A stretch of DNA of 37,922 bases, taken from contig JAFUTM010000040.1 of NCBI GenBank assembly GCA_017484235.1, positions 1 to 37,922 on the forward strand. The letters run 5' to 3'. The translations under genes were made by a program, and so were the position numbers. The stretch comes from Selenomonadaceae bacterium (GTDB taxonomy: Bacteria > Bacillota > Negativicutes > Selenomonadales > Selenomonadaceae). Within the stretch, counting starts at the first letter, position 1, and each line of letters begins with the position of its first letter. Under the pieces are notes generated by a model. The model saw only the letters and a list, made by a program, of their open reading frames with translations. It was not told the origin of the DNA and did not search any database. Below are positions 22,794-30,619 of this stretch, piece by piece.

Positions 22794-24281
22794 TCAGTCA
22801 ATAACTACTTCATCAACGGATACGCCCTGCTTTTTAGCCATAACTTCTTTATATTGATCGAAGTCTTCAGCTATCAAGAAATAAGTATCCTTGTTTTTGT
22901 AGTAAATAATCTGCGGAATTGCAAGCAAGCAGATAACAACTAAACCTACACCAACAAATTGCAGATTATTCATTATAACACCGATTAATGGCCACAAAGT
23001 ATCCCAGTCGAAGTTGCCGTGCCAGCCACCGAAGTTACCTGTTGTGAAGTAATAAGCTGCAAAGGCACCGCCGAGAACTTGGATCATACCACTGAAGAAT
23101 GGAATAATTGCCGCTGCACGAATACCACCGAGACGGTTGGCAAATACTGCGAAAGTTGCGTTATCAAAGAACAGCGGAACGAAGCCGGAGATTATAAGTA
23201 TTGGACTGTTAAAGACGATAAGACCGATAATGGCGAGGAACTGACCTACAGCACCGAACAAGAAGCCGATGGTTACTGCGTTAGGATGACCAAAGCCATA
23301 AGTTGCGGCGCAGTCGACAGCCGGAAGTGAGCCAGGAAGGAGTTTTTCCGAAATACCTTGGAAAGAGTTCGTGAGTTCCGAGACGAACATACGAACACCA
23401 AGCTGCAGTATGGTCAAGTAAACTGCGAAATAGAAAGATTTTTCAACGATGTAGAATACAAAGTTTTGTTTTGGTGAAAAACTCTTATCAATACTGTGCA
23501 TAAGGTCTGGACCCAAAACAGTAATGATTGCGCCGAAGAATATGGTCATCAATACGCCTGTTGCAACGACGTTTTCATTAAAGATTGAAAGGAATCCTGG
23601 AAGTTTTAATGTATCAAGATTCTTTTTCGGATCGCCGATCTTTTTGGCAAGTTTTGATACCAAGAAAATACCGACCATCTGTTGGTGACCTGTTGCAAAG
23701 CCGCCGCCCTCAGTGAGTTTAGCGACAGGCTCAACTGTGAGGTTAGAAGCGACTGACCAATAAGTTCCCAAAAGTACACCCAGCATCATGACAACCTGTG
23801 GATCCTGGAGCTGCGGGAAGCAGAACAGAACGAGCCACAAAGCTGTTGAGGATTGCTGAACCATGACGTGACCGGTGATGAATAAGGTTCTGATCTTCGT
23901 ATATTTGCGGAAGAAAACGAGGAGCATGTTCATAAAGAAAGCGATGAGAAGAACCATCATCATCATTGAGAAAGAACGTCCAACATTTTCGACGGACATT
24001 TGTGCTGCCGTCTGTCCAAAATATGGGTCAATAACTGCTGCTGAAAGTTCAAAACGATCTTTCAGACCGGCAAGCACTGGACGGAAGTTTCCAACCAAGC
24101 CGCCTGATGCAACGCCCAGAATCATATAACCGACCGTTGCCTTAATGAATCCAGCTATACATTCGTAAATTGGTTTACCCAAAAGTGTATATCCGACAAA
24201 GACTATAAATCCAATGAAAAATTGCGGTTTTGTCAGAATATTGTTTTGGAAGAATTCCCAAATACCAAGCAAGATTTCCAT
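22794..24281 (-). CDS. ulaA: PTS ascorbate-specific EIIC permease
   Basis: The product is 495 residues with around 11 membrane segments and is the vitamin C transporter of the PTS-L-ascorbate family. It is slightly longer than E. coli UlaA (465). Recognisable stretches include GFIVFVGYTLLGKPIYECIA, KATVGYMILGVASGGLVGNF, FITGHVMVQQSS, GFATGHQQMVG and the C-terminal half PAVDCAATYGFGHPNAVTIG. AGGAGG lies upstream of the ATG. A stem-loop lies in the 90-base gap after ulaC. Confidence 0.95.
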   Translation of the reverse strand: MEILLGIWEFFQNNILTKPQFFIGFIVFVGYTLLGKPIYECIAGFIKATVGYMILGVASGGLVGNFRPVLAGLKDRFELSAAVIDPYFGQTAAQMSVENVGRSFSMMMMVLLIAFFMNMLLVFFRKYTKIRTLFITGHVMVQQSSTALWLVLFCFPQLQDPQVVMMLGVLLGTYWSVASNLTVEPVAKLTEGGGFATGHQQMVGIFLVSKLAKKIGDPKKNLDTLKLPGFLSIFNENVVATGVLMTIFFGAIITVLGPDLMHSIDKSFSPKQNFVFYIVEKSFYFAVYLTILQLGVRMFVSELTNSFQGISEKLLPGSLPAVDCAATYGFGHPNAVTIGFLFGAVGQFLAIIGLIVFNSPILIISGFVPLFFDNATFAVFANRLGGIRAAAIIPFFSGMIQVLGGAFAAYYFTTGNFGGWHGNFDWDTLWPLIGVIMNNLQFVGVGLVVICLLAIPQIIYYKNKDTYFLIAEDFDQYKEVMAKKQGVSVDEVVID

Positions 24282-24310
24282 AAATATCCTCCTTTATTTA
24301 AAGATTTTTA

Positions 24311-24370
24311 TTAACATCGGCGAAATCCTCCACCTATATTGTCGATGGAGGAACCGCCGTTGATGTTTAG
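24311..24370 (-). promoter_or_regulatory. intercistronic stem-loop between ulaC and ulaA
   Basis: TCCTCCA (24326-24332) pairs with TGGAGGA (24346-24352), extended by CGGCG/CGCCG and AACAT/ATGTT outer pairs with a small bulge. In the transcript it precedes the ulaA ribosome site by about 20 bases and could set relative expression or mRNA processing. Confidence 0.5.
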
Positions 24371-24371
24371 T

Positions 24372-24812
24372 TTATTCCTCGATTTTAACCAAATCTTCTG
24401 GAGTTTTAGCTTCGAGAACTTTTGCAACAATATCCTCATCTGAAAGCGTTTCGGACAATGCGCTGAGATTTTCGAGATGTACATTATTATTTGTTGATGC
24501 AAGAACAACAAAAATACGTGCATCTTTTTCCGGATCATTTGGATCAAAATGCACTGGTTTTTCAGTCTTCATAAAGCACATAGCAGTATCGTTGACGCCG
24601 ACGCCTTCCTGTGCGTGTGGAATGCAGATATTTGGTGCAATAACAATATAAGGTCCAAGTTCTTCAACTTTTTTGATGATTTCATCTGGATAAATAGGAG
24701 TGATTGTGCCATCATCAAGAAGTGGCTGGCAAGCTGCACGAACAGCATCACGCCAATCATCAAAGCCTTCATGGAAAGAATATCTTTTTTTAGCAACAAG
24801 TTCTTTAAACAT
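24372..24812 (-). CDS. ulaC: PTS ascorbate-specific EIIA component
   Basis: The product is about 146 residues, fructose/mannitol-type EIIA fold. The phosphorylated residue is His66 in NICIPHAQEGVG. It receives phosphate from HPr and passes it to UlaB. The start is the ATG at 24812, 8 nt after GGAGG; a TTG at 24827 overlaps that site and is unlikely. It lies between the repressor ulaR and ulaA on the same strand. Confidence 0.92.
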   Translation of the reverse strand: MFKELVAKKRYSFHEGFDDWRDAVRAACQPLLDDGTITPIYPDEIIKKVEELGPYIVIAPNICIPHAQEGVGVNDTAMCFMKTEKPVHFDPNDPEKDARIFVVLASTNNNVHLENLSALSETLSDEDIVAKVLEAKTPEDLVKIEE

Positions 24813-24875
24813 AGACAATGCCTCCAATTAAACATAAGATAAACTTAATGCAAGTACATTTAAAAACTATAAACT

Positions 24876-25655
24876 TTATTTTAAAGGTACAATAACAATC
24901 TCCATACCGCTCTGACGGAGCTTTTCTATCATCGTCGGATCCGTTTTTTCATCTGTAATCAAAACAATTTGCCGTTCATAAGTCGTGCTGCCATAAAGAT
25001 TTTTATTATTTTCACGTTGTTGAAACTTACTATGATCTGCCAAAACATAAATCTTATGATTATTCCGACTGATCATCGACTCGTTTATACCAATTTCTGT
25101 AGGAATGTCATACCTAAACTCACCATCATCATAAACCGCAGCACAACCAATGAAAATTTTATCTACCGTAATGGACAATAAATATCTCATAACGTACTCA
25201 CCGACCATGACGTGATTTCTCACTTCACCACCAGTAAGACACACAGTTACACCTTCAGGATATTTTTCATTGATTGCCCAGCCATTATTGGTGTGTACTA
25301 AAACTTTTTTATTATTGATGTACTTGAGCATATTTAAAGCGGTTCTACTGCCATTAATAAATAAAGAATCTCCATCTTGAACATATTTTGATGCATATGC
25401 TGATATACGATTTCTGCACAAGTTGACATTTTCCCCAAAACGTTTCACTTCATCGACTCTTTCCAACGAACTGGCTCCACCGTGAATTCGATAGAGTAAT
25501 TTTCGATCTTCCATAATTTGGAGGTCACGACGTACCGTCATTTCCGATATATTACAATTTTTTGCAATGTCTCCAACAGTGATTTCGCCTTTTTCAATGA
25601 CCATTTGTAATATATTTTGACGGCGTTTCTGCACAGCCTTTTGATTATTTTTCAT
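24876..25655 (-). CDS. ulaR: DeoR-family transcriptional repressor of ascorbate genes
   Basis: The product is 259 residues. The N-terminal winged helix (about 12-65, ITVGDIAKNCNISEMTVRRD) is followed by a DeoR-type sugar-phosphate sensor domain (GDSLFINGSRTALNML, TNNGWAINEKYP, LTGGEVRNHVMVGEYV). In E. coli, UlaR binds L-ascorbate 6-phosphate and releases the operators; the same is inferred here from position within the ula genes. Candidate operators are the TTTATGTT repeats near ulaG. AGGAG precedes the ATG. Confidence 0.88.
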   Translation of the reverse strand: MKNNQKAVQKRRQNILQMVIEKGEITVGDIAKNCNISEMTVRRDLQIMEDRKLLYRIHGGASSLERVDEVKRFGENVNLCRNRISAYASKYVQDGDSLFINGSRTALNMLKYINNKKVLVHTNNGWAINEKYPEGVTVCLTGGEVRNHVMVGEYVMRYLLSITVDKIFIGCAAVYDDGEFRYDIPTEIGINESMISRNNHKIYVLADHSKFQQRENNKNLYGSTTYERQIVLITDEKTDPTMIEKLRQSGMEIVIVPLK

Positions 25656-25813
25656 GCACCTGACTCCTTTAAGACGCTACTTTACCAAATATTTAGTATA
25701 AATATTTATATTATACAATGTCAGGAGCATTTTTTGTAGTCTTATTCCAAAAATATTTATAAAATAGCGTCTTTCAAAGAGTACAGATTTATAATTAAGC
25801 GGCGTTTCTTAAA

Positions 25814-26914
25814 TTACAAACAAGATCTGAATGGAATATTCTGTGGATGCTCGAAGCAATCTTCGAAGCCTCTCTGGTGGTGATAGTAAAGTTTATCTTT
25901 ATCTTGTGGATAGACATACTTGCCACCGACCTGCCAGAAGAACGGATGGAATTTATATTCATTGCGATCTTTCTTGAAGTCGTACAATAATTTAATTTCT
26001 TCACAGTCTGCCTGGAAGTTAGTCCAAACGTCCCAATGAATAGGAACGACGACTTTACACTGAAGGTTCTCAGCCATACGGAGAACATCAATTGAAGTCA
26101 TCTTATCCTGCATACCAATTGGGTTTTCACCAAATGAACCAAATGCAACATCAATATCATAATCTTTGCCGTGTTTTGCAAAGTAGATTGAGAAGTGTGA
26201 ATCGCCAGAATGATAGATGTTGCCGCCTGGAGTTTTGAGCAGATAATTAACGGCTTTCTCGTCCATATCGGTTGGGCATTTGCCAGTCAATTCTTCACGA
26301 TCTGGTCCAGTTGAATCTGTTGTAACAATACAAGTACGATCGAAACTGTCAAGACAGACAATTTCAATGTCCTTAATTTTGAAAGTGTCACCAGGTTTTA
26401 CCTCACGGCAGCGTTCTTGAGGAACGCCCCATTTAACCCAAGTTTCAACGGATTTTTTAGGTCCGATAAACGGAACTGGAATTTCTTTGCCATTTTCAAT
26501 GGTAGTCATTCCACTGTTAATCACGTGTGCTGCCCATTCTGCTGACATATGATCCTGATGATAATGCGTTGCAAGTACAGCGTCCACTTGCTTAAATGCA
26601 AACGGATCAATTACAAACGGAACATTACGAAGATTAGGCTGCATATTGCGGCAGCCGCACATATTGGCCATTTGATGACCAACCTTCATTTTGCCGTCAC
26701 CGTGTGTGCGTTTTCCGTTTCCACACCACAGATCAATCGTGATGTTTGCGCCACCTGGTGTTTTAAACCAAATTCCGGTGCAACCCAGCCACCACATTGC
26801 CACTTGACCTTCAGGAACTACTGCTGATTCAATGTCCTCAACCAGCCACGTTCCCCATTCTGGAAATGTACTCATTATCCATTTGTCGCGAGTCATCTCA
26901 GAAATTTTGCTCAT
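25814..26914 (-). CDS. ulaG: L-ascorbate-6-phosphate lactonase
   Basis: The product opens the lactone ring of ascorbate 6-phosphate to give 3-keto-L-gulonate 6-phosphate. It has 366 residues, metallo-beta-lactamase fold, close to E. coli UlaG (354). The metal motif HxHxDH is intact as His117, His119, Asp121 and His122 (THYHQDHMS); the beginning (STFPEWGTWL, WWLGCTGIWFKTPGG) and the end (FWQVGGKYVYPQDKDKLYYH) follow UlaG closely. It is the first gene of the leftward ula set. A 24-codon upstream frame ends overlapping its start codon (ATGA). Confidence 0.95.
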   Translation of the reverse strand: MSKISEMTRDKWIMSTFPEWGTWLVEDIESAVVPEGQVAMWWLGCTGIWFKTPGGANITIDLWCGNGKRTHGDGKMKVGHQMANMCGCRNMQPNLRNVPFVIDPFAFKQVDAVLATHYHQDHMSAEWAAHVINSGMTTIENGKEIPVPFIGPKKSVETWVKWGVPQERCREVKPGDTFKIKDIEIVCLDSFDRTCIVTTDSTGPDREELTGKCPTDMDEKAVNYLLKTPGGNIYHSGDSHFSIYFAKHGKDYDIDVAFGSFGENPIGMQDKMTSIDVLRMAENLQCKVVVPIHWDVWTNFQADCEEIKLLYDFKKDRNEYKFHPFFWQVGGKYVYPQDKDKLYYHHQRGFEDCFEHPQNIPFRSCL

Positions 26915-27009
26915 TTAAAAATCGCCTGCCTTTCCGTTATGGTAAACTTGGATCGTTCCGTCTTTCCAGTCTGCCAACTCTCCATTGATCGTCCTGATCT
27001 ATGTATTAA

Positions 27010-27063
27010 ATTATAAAACTAATTAAACATAAAAGTCAATACAATTTATGTTTGTTTTATGTT
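27010..27063 (-). promoter_or_regulatory. ulaG promoter with candidate UlaR operators
   Basis: On the minus strand: TTGACT (27034-27039), 18-nt spacer, TATAAT (27010-27015). The octamer AACATAAA lies in the spacer (27026-27033), and two direct copies of TTTATGTT, 10 bases apart, lie just upstream of the -35 (27046-27053 and 27056-27063). The placement is typical of repressor sites; assignment to UlaR is inference. A similar pair lies upstream of ompM. Confidence 0.65.
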
Positions 27064-27224
27064 AATTTTAACTTTTTTTTAATTTTATTTAACATAATGA
27101 TTACGATTATCAATTAGCGTAAAAAAAATATAAAATTTATATTGAAATTTTTTTAGATAGTTGCTATAATTTATTTATTAAAGTGCAAAAGTTCAAATAA
27201 ATTCATTTGTTGTTTCGATTTGTT

Positions 27225-27295
27225 TTTATGTTCATTTTATGTTTATAGTTATTTGTTCAATTTATGTTGACTTGCACTTTTTATGAATATATAAT
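27225..27295 (+). promoter_or_regulatory. ompM promoter with TTTATGTT repeats
   Basis: TTGACT (27267-27272), 17-nt spacer, TATAAT (27290-27295). TTTATGTT octamers occur at 27225-27232, 27236-27243 and 27261-27268, the last overlapping the -35. The rest of 27064-27224 is A/T-rich with no gene visible. Confidence 0.75.
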
Positions 27296-27305
27296 ATAAT
27301 TAATG

Positions 27306-27331
27306 TGACGTAAATGAATGAATTTACGTCA
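27306..27331 (+). promoter_or_regulatory. 5'-UTR hairpin of ompM mRNA
   Basis: TGACGTAAAT (27306-27315), loop GAATGA, ATTTACGTCA (27322-27331): a perfect 10-bp stem starting within a few bases of the expected transcription start and ending 9 bases before AGGAGG. It could protect the 5' end of an abundant porin mRNA, or bind a regulator. Confidence 0.6.
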
Positions 27332-27352
27332 AAATGATTAGGAGGAATTTTT

Positions 27353-28684
27353 ATGAACAAGAAAATTGTTTCAGCAATGACGACCGCATTAGTCGTTGGT
27401 GTGGCGTCAACAACATTTGCAGCGGCAAGTCCTTTTAGTGATTTAGATCCAGACCATTGGGCGTATCAGTCCGTAATGCAGCTTTACAATACGTACACTG
27501 CTGACGGCAAGCGCGTTATCGATGGTATGGGCGATGGTACTTTCCAAGGCAAACGTCCTATCACTCGTTACGAAGTTGCTCAGATGGTTGCGAAGGCTCT
27601 TGCAAGAACCGACATCAGCGGCACTGATAAAGCTGCTCTTGATCGTCTTGCGGCTGAGTTCAGCGAAGAGCTTCAAAGTCTCGGCGTTCGCGTTGCTGAA
27701 CTTGAAAAATATGCTGATAAAGTACAGTGGCACGGTGAAATGCGTTACACTTATCAGAGTAACCGTTTTGACAAAGCTTATGGTCAAAAACAGCATAGAA
27801 ATAATGTCAATGAAAACCTTCTCCGTTTGGAACCAGTAATGGAAGTTAATAATCATTGGAAACTCAAAGCACGTATTGATGCTTCTGATGAAATGTCTAC
27901 AAATACCAGCGGAGATTTAAAGATGCAGCGCGGTTGGGCTGAAGGTCAGTATGGCAGTCTCAATCTTAAAGTTGGTTTGTTTGACGATCTTACGAACTAT
28001 GACCGCAATATGATGTTCTTCAATGAAATGAGCGGTGCTGAAGTTAATTTCGGTAAAGTTTTAAGAACACAAATTCGTGTCGGTCGTCTTAATACAAGTG
28101 ATAACTTGAGGTATGATGATTCTGTCAATCATTTAATAAATTATAATGGTGGTCTTAATACTGGTAGCAAATATAAAAGCAATGATCCGCTCAACGTGCA
28201 AAGTATCGCTTTAACTTATAAGCCAGGAAAAGTCTTATCCTTGACAGGTGCGTATTATCACTTCCAGTCAGACATCTTCCGCAATTCTGCTTATACCGAT
28301 AATATGAGCGAAGATGATGCAAACATTTGGGAAGTTGCACCAACTTTCCGTTTTGGTAAATTCGGTGTTGTAGGCGCATATCTCCGCAATACCAAAGCTG
28401 ATTACTATAAACATTCTCACGTAGTTGAGCTCAATTATGGTCAGGCAAAGAGAGACAGACCAGGTACTTGGATGGCTTATGCATCATATCGTTATCAAGG
28501 TATGAACGTCTCAATGGACGGCGCAAACGATGGCGCAATGTACAACACCAAAGGCTGGGAATTTGGCACACAAATTACTATTATGAAAAATATCCAGCTC
28601 AAGGGCATTTATTTCAAAGGTGAACAGCTCCATAACGGTCAAGATGCTGAAAAACTCTTCGGTCGTTGTGAATGGTTCTTCTAA
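27353..28684 (+). CDS. SLH-domain outer membrane porin (OmpM type)
   Basis: The product is 443 residues. A Sec signal peptide (1-22, ending TFAAA) is followed by one SLH domain (about 24-85, FSDLDPDHWAYQSVMQLY through GDGTFQGKRPITRYEVAQMV), a short coiled coil (about 92-115, LDRLAAEFSEELQSLGVRVA) and a beta-barrel with alternating hydrophobic strands ending in CEWFF with a terminal Phe. In Negativicutes this layout tethers the outer membrane to polyamine-modified peptidoglycan through the SLH domain while the barrel acts as a porin. AGGAGG with ideal spacing and a consensus-like promoter suggest very high expression. Confidence 0.94.
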   Translation: MNKKIVSAMTTALVVGVASTTFAAASPFSDLDPDHWAYQSVMQLYNTYTADGKRVIDGMGDGTFQGKRPITRYEVAQMVAKALARTDISGTDKAALDRLAAEFSEELQSLGVRVAELEKYADKVQWHGEMRYTYQSNRFDKAYGQKQHRNNVNENLLRLEPVMEVNNHWKLKARIDASDEMSTNTSGDLKMQRGWAEGQYGSLNLKVGLFDDLTNYDRNMMFFNEMSGAEVNFGKVLRTQIRVGRLNTSDNLRYDDSVNHLINYNGGLNTGSKYKSNDPLNVQSIALTYKPGKVLSLTGAYYHFQSDIFRNSAYTDNMSEDDANIWEVAPTFRFGKFGVVGAYLRNTKADYYKHSHVVELNYGQAKRDRPGTWMAYASYRYQGMNVSMDGANDGAMYNTKGWEFGTQITIMKNIQLKGIYFKGEQLHNGQDAEKLFGRCEWFF

Positions 28685-28739
28685 GCCGATTGTTTAATTA
28701 GGTCGTTTGATTAAATTGAAATTATTATAAGTTTATAAA

Positions 28740-28787
28740 AAATTAGCGAAACACTTCGTAATTAACAATGAGTGTTTCGCTTTTTTA
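28740..28787. terminator. bidirectional terminator between ompM and the acyl-CoA ligase
   Basis: AGCGAAACACT (28745-28755) and AGTGTTTCGCT (28771-28781) form a perfect 11-bp stem, with a T-run on each strand, between two convergent genes. Confidence 0.88.
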
Positions 28788-28810
28788 TTGATTATATTAT
28801 AATATTTGTA

Positions 28811-30448
28811 TTAACTTCTGTTTTCGAGCGTGACCAGCTTATCGGCGCCATAGCGTTTACGTAAAGCTGGTTTTTCAATTTTACCAGTGGCGTTGCGCGG
28901 AATATCAGCGAAGATGATTTTACGCGGGCGTTTATATCGTGGCAGCTCCATACAGAACTTATTAATCTCATCTTCAGTACAGGACATACCTTCTTTAATT
29001 TCGACAATCGCCGCGCTGATTTCTCCTAAACGTCTATCCGGCAGACCGATGACAGCAACATCTTTGACTTTATCAAATTTATGCAAAAAATCTTCAATCT
29101 GAACAGGATAAATATTTTCACCGCCACAGACGATAACATCTTTTTTGCGATCGACAAGAAAATAAAATCCGTCTTCGTCTTGCATTGCCATATCACCAGT
29201 TAAAAGCCAGCCGTCAATTAAAACTTCAGATGTGGCTTTATCGTCGTTATAATAACAGGTCATCACGCCAGGCCCTTTGACGCAAAGTTCGCCGACTTCA
29301 CCGTGTTGAACTTCTGCACCGTTTTCGTCAATTATCTTGCATTGCCAACGATAACCTGGAACGCCAATGGCACCGACTTTGCTTATATTCTCCAGACCGA
29401 GATGTACGCAGCCCGGACCAGTTGATTCAGATAAACCATAATTTGTATCATAATCGTGATGTGGAAAATACTTTTTCCAGCGGCGAATTAAACTTGGCGG
29501 CACTGGCTGTGCTCCAATGTGCATAAGGCGCCATTGATCCAGATTATAATCCGAAAGTTTTAAATCTCCTCTGTCGAGTGCATCAACTATATCCTGCGCC
29601 CAAGGCACAAGCAACCAGACTATTGTGCATTGTTCTTTTGATACCGTGTCGAGAATGATTTCCGGCTTAGTGCCCTTGAGAAGGGCAGCTCGACTGCCGG
29701 CAACCAGACTGCCCATCCAGTGAAATTTAGCACCGGTATGATACAACGGCGGTATACATAAGAAACAATCCTCACGCGAAGTCCTATGGTGTTTCTGTTC
29801 CATTTGTGCCGCCTGCGTCAAAGATTGATGCTTATGTAATATCGCTTTTGGAAATCCGGTTGTACCAGATGAAAAATAAATTGCACCAAAGTCGTCGTCC
29901 GTTATCTCTGGCACGTCCGGCTTATGACTTGAACAGTCAGCAACGAGCATATGATAACTCTCGGCAAAACTTGGGCAGTTGTCACCGACGTAAATTAAAA
30001 GTCTGCCGTGTGACAGACGTTCCGCATTGACTTCAATTCTGCCGATAAACTCACTGCCAAAGATAATTACATCAACTTCTGCCAGTTCCGCGCAGTATAG
30101 AATTTCAGCGGCGTCATAACGAAAGTTAAAAGGCACGGCAATTGCTCCGGTCTTTAAAATTCCAAAATAAATAGGCAGCCACTCAAGACAGTTGTACATT
30201 ATAATTGCAACTTTGTCACCCTTGCGAACGCCGCGTTCCAACAGCAGATTGGCACAGCGATTGGCCTTCTCGTCAAAAATACTCCAGGTTATTTCACGGC
30301 GATAAGGTTCAAAACGATTCGATTCAATAAGGCTGTATTCCTTCCAGCTCATACGCCGACTGTCCGGCTCAGCTGGATTCACTTCAACAAGTGCAACCTC
30401 ATCGCCATACAACTCAGCGTTGCGTTCCAAATATTCCATTACAGGCAT
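28811..30448 (-). CDS. AMP-forming acyl-CoA synthetase
   Basis: The product is 545 residues of the adenylate-forming superfamily and would activate a carboxylic acid to its CoA thioester with ATP. Core motifs are present: the P-loop YFSSGTTGFPKA, YGLSESTG, LLTGDMA, FYFLVDRKKDVIVCGGENIY and the C-terminal PRNATGKIEKPALRKRY with the catalytic Lys. The chain is of medium/long-chain acyl ligase type, but the acid cannot be predicted. The N-terminal region (about 30-50) is somewhat longer than in FadD-like proteins. No fatty-acid or thiolase genes are adjacent; it is a single gene ending at the shared terminator. Confidence 0.9.
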   Translation of the reverse strand: MPVMEYLERNAELYGDEVALVEVNPAEPDSRRMSWKEYSLIESNRFEPYRREITWSIFDEKANRCANLLLERGVRKGDKVAIIMYNCLEWLPIYFGILKTGAIAVPFNFRYDAAEILYCAELAEVDVIIFGSEFIGRIEVNAERLSHGRLLIYVGDNCPSFAESYHMLVADCSSHKPDVPEITDDDFGAIYFSSGTTGFPKAILHKHQSLTQAAQMEQKHHRTSREDCFLCIPPLYHTGAKFHWMGSLVAGSRAALLKGTKPEIILDTVSKEQCTIVWLLVPWAQDIVDALDRGDLKLSDYNLDQWRLMHIGAQPVPPSLIRRWKKYFPHHDYDTNYGLSESTGPGCVHLGLENISKVGAIGVPGYRWQCKIIDENGAEVQHGEVGELCVKGPGVMTCYYNDDKATSEVLIDGWLLTGDMAMQDEDGFYFLVDRKKDVIVCGGENIYPVQIEDFLHKFDKVKDVAVIGLPDRRLGEISAAIVEIKEGMSCTEDEINKFCMELPRYKRPRKIIFADIPRNATGKIEKPALRKRYGADKLVTLENRS

Positions 30449-30558
30449 AAAAATGATTTCTCCTTATATAGTATTTATTGTTACATCAATTAAAAAATTT
30501 TATCACAAAACATCTCATATGTCTATAATTTTTGCAACCATACATTATTTTCAAATAC

Positions 30559-30587
30559 TTGTATTTTATTTAAGCATATTATATAAT
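30559..30587 (+). promoter_or_regulatory. probable lepA promoter
   Basis: TTGTAT (30559-30564), 17-nt spacer, TATAAT (30582-30587), about 30 bases before the start codon. Confidence 0.65.
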
Positions 30588-30619
30588 AAATTAAATACAT
30601 TAATGAGAGGACGAAATTG

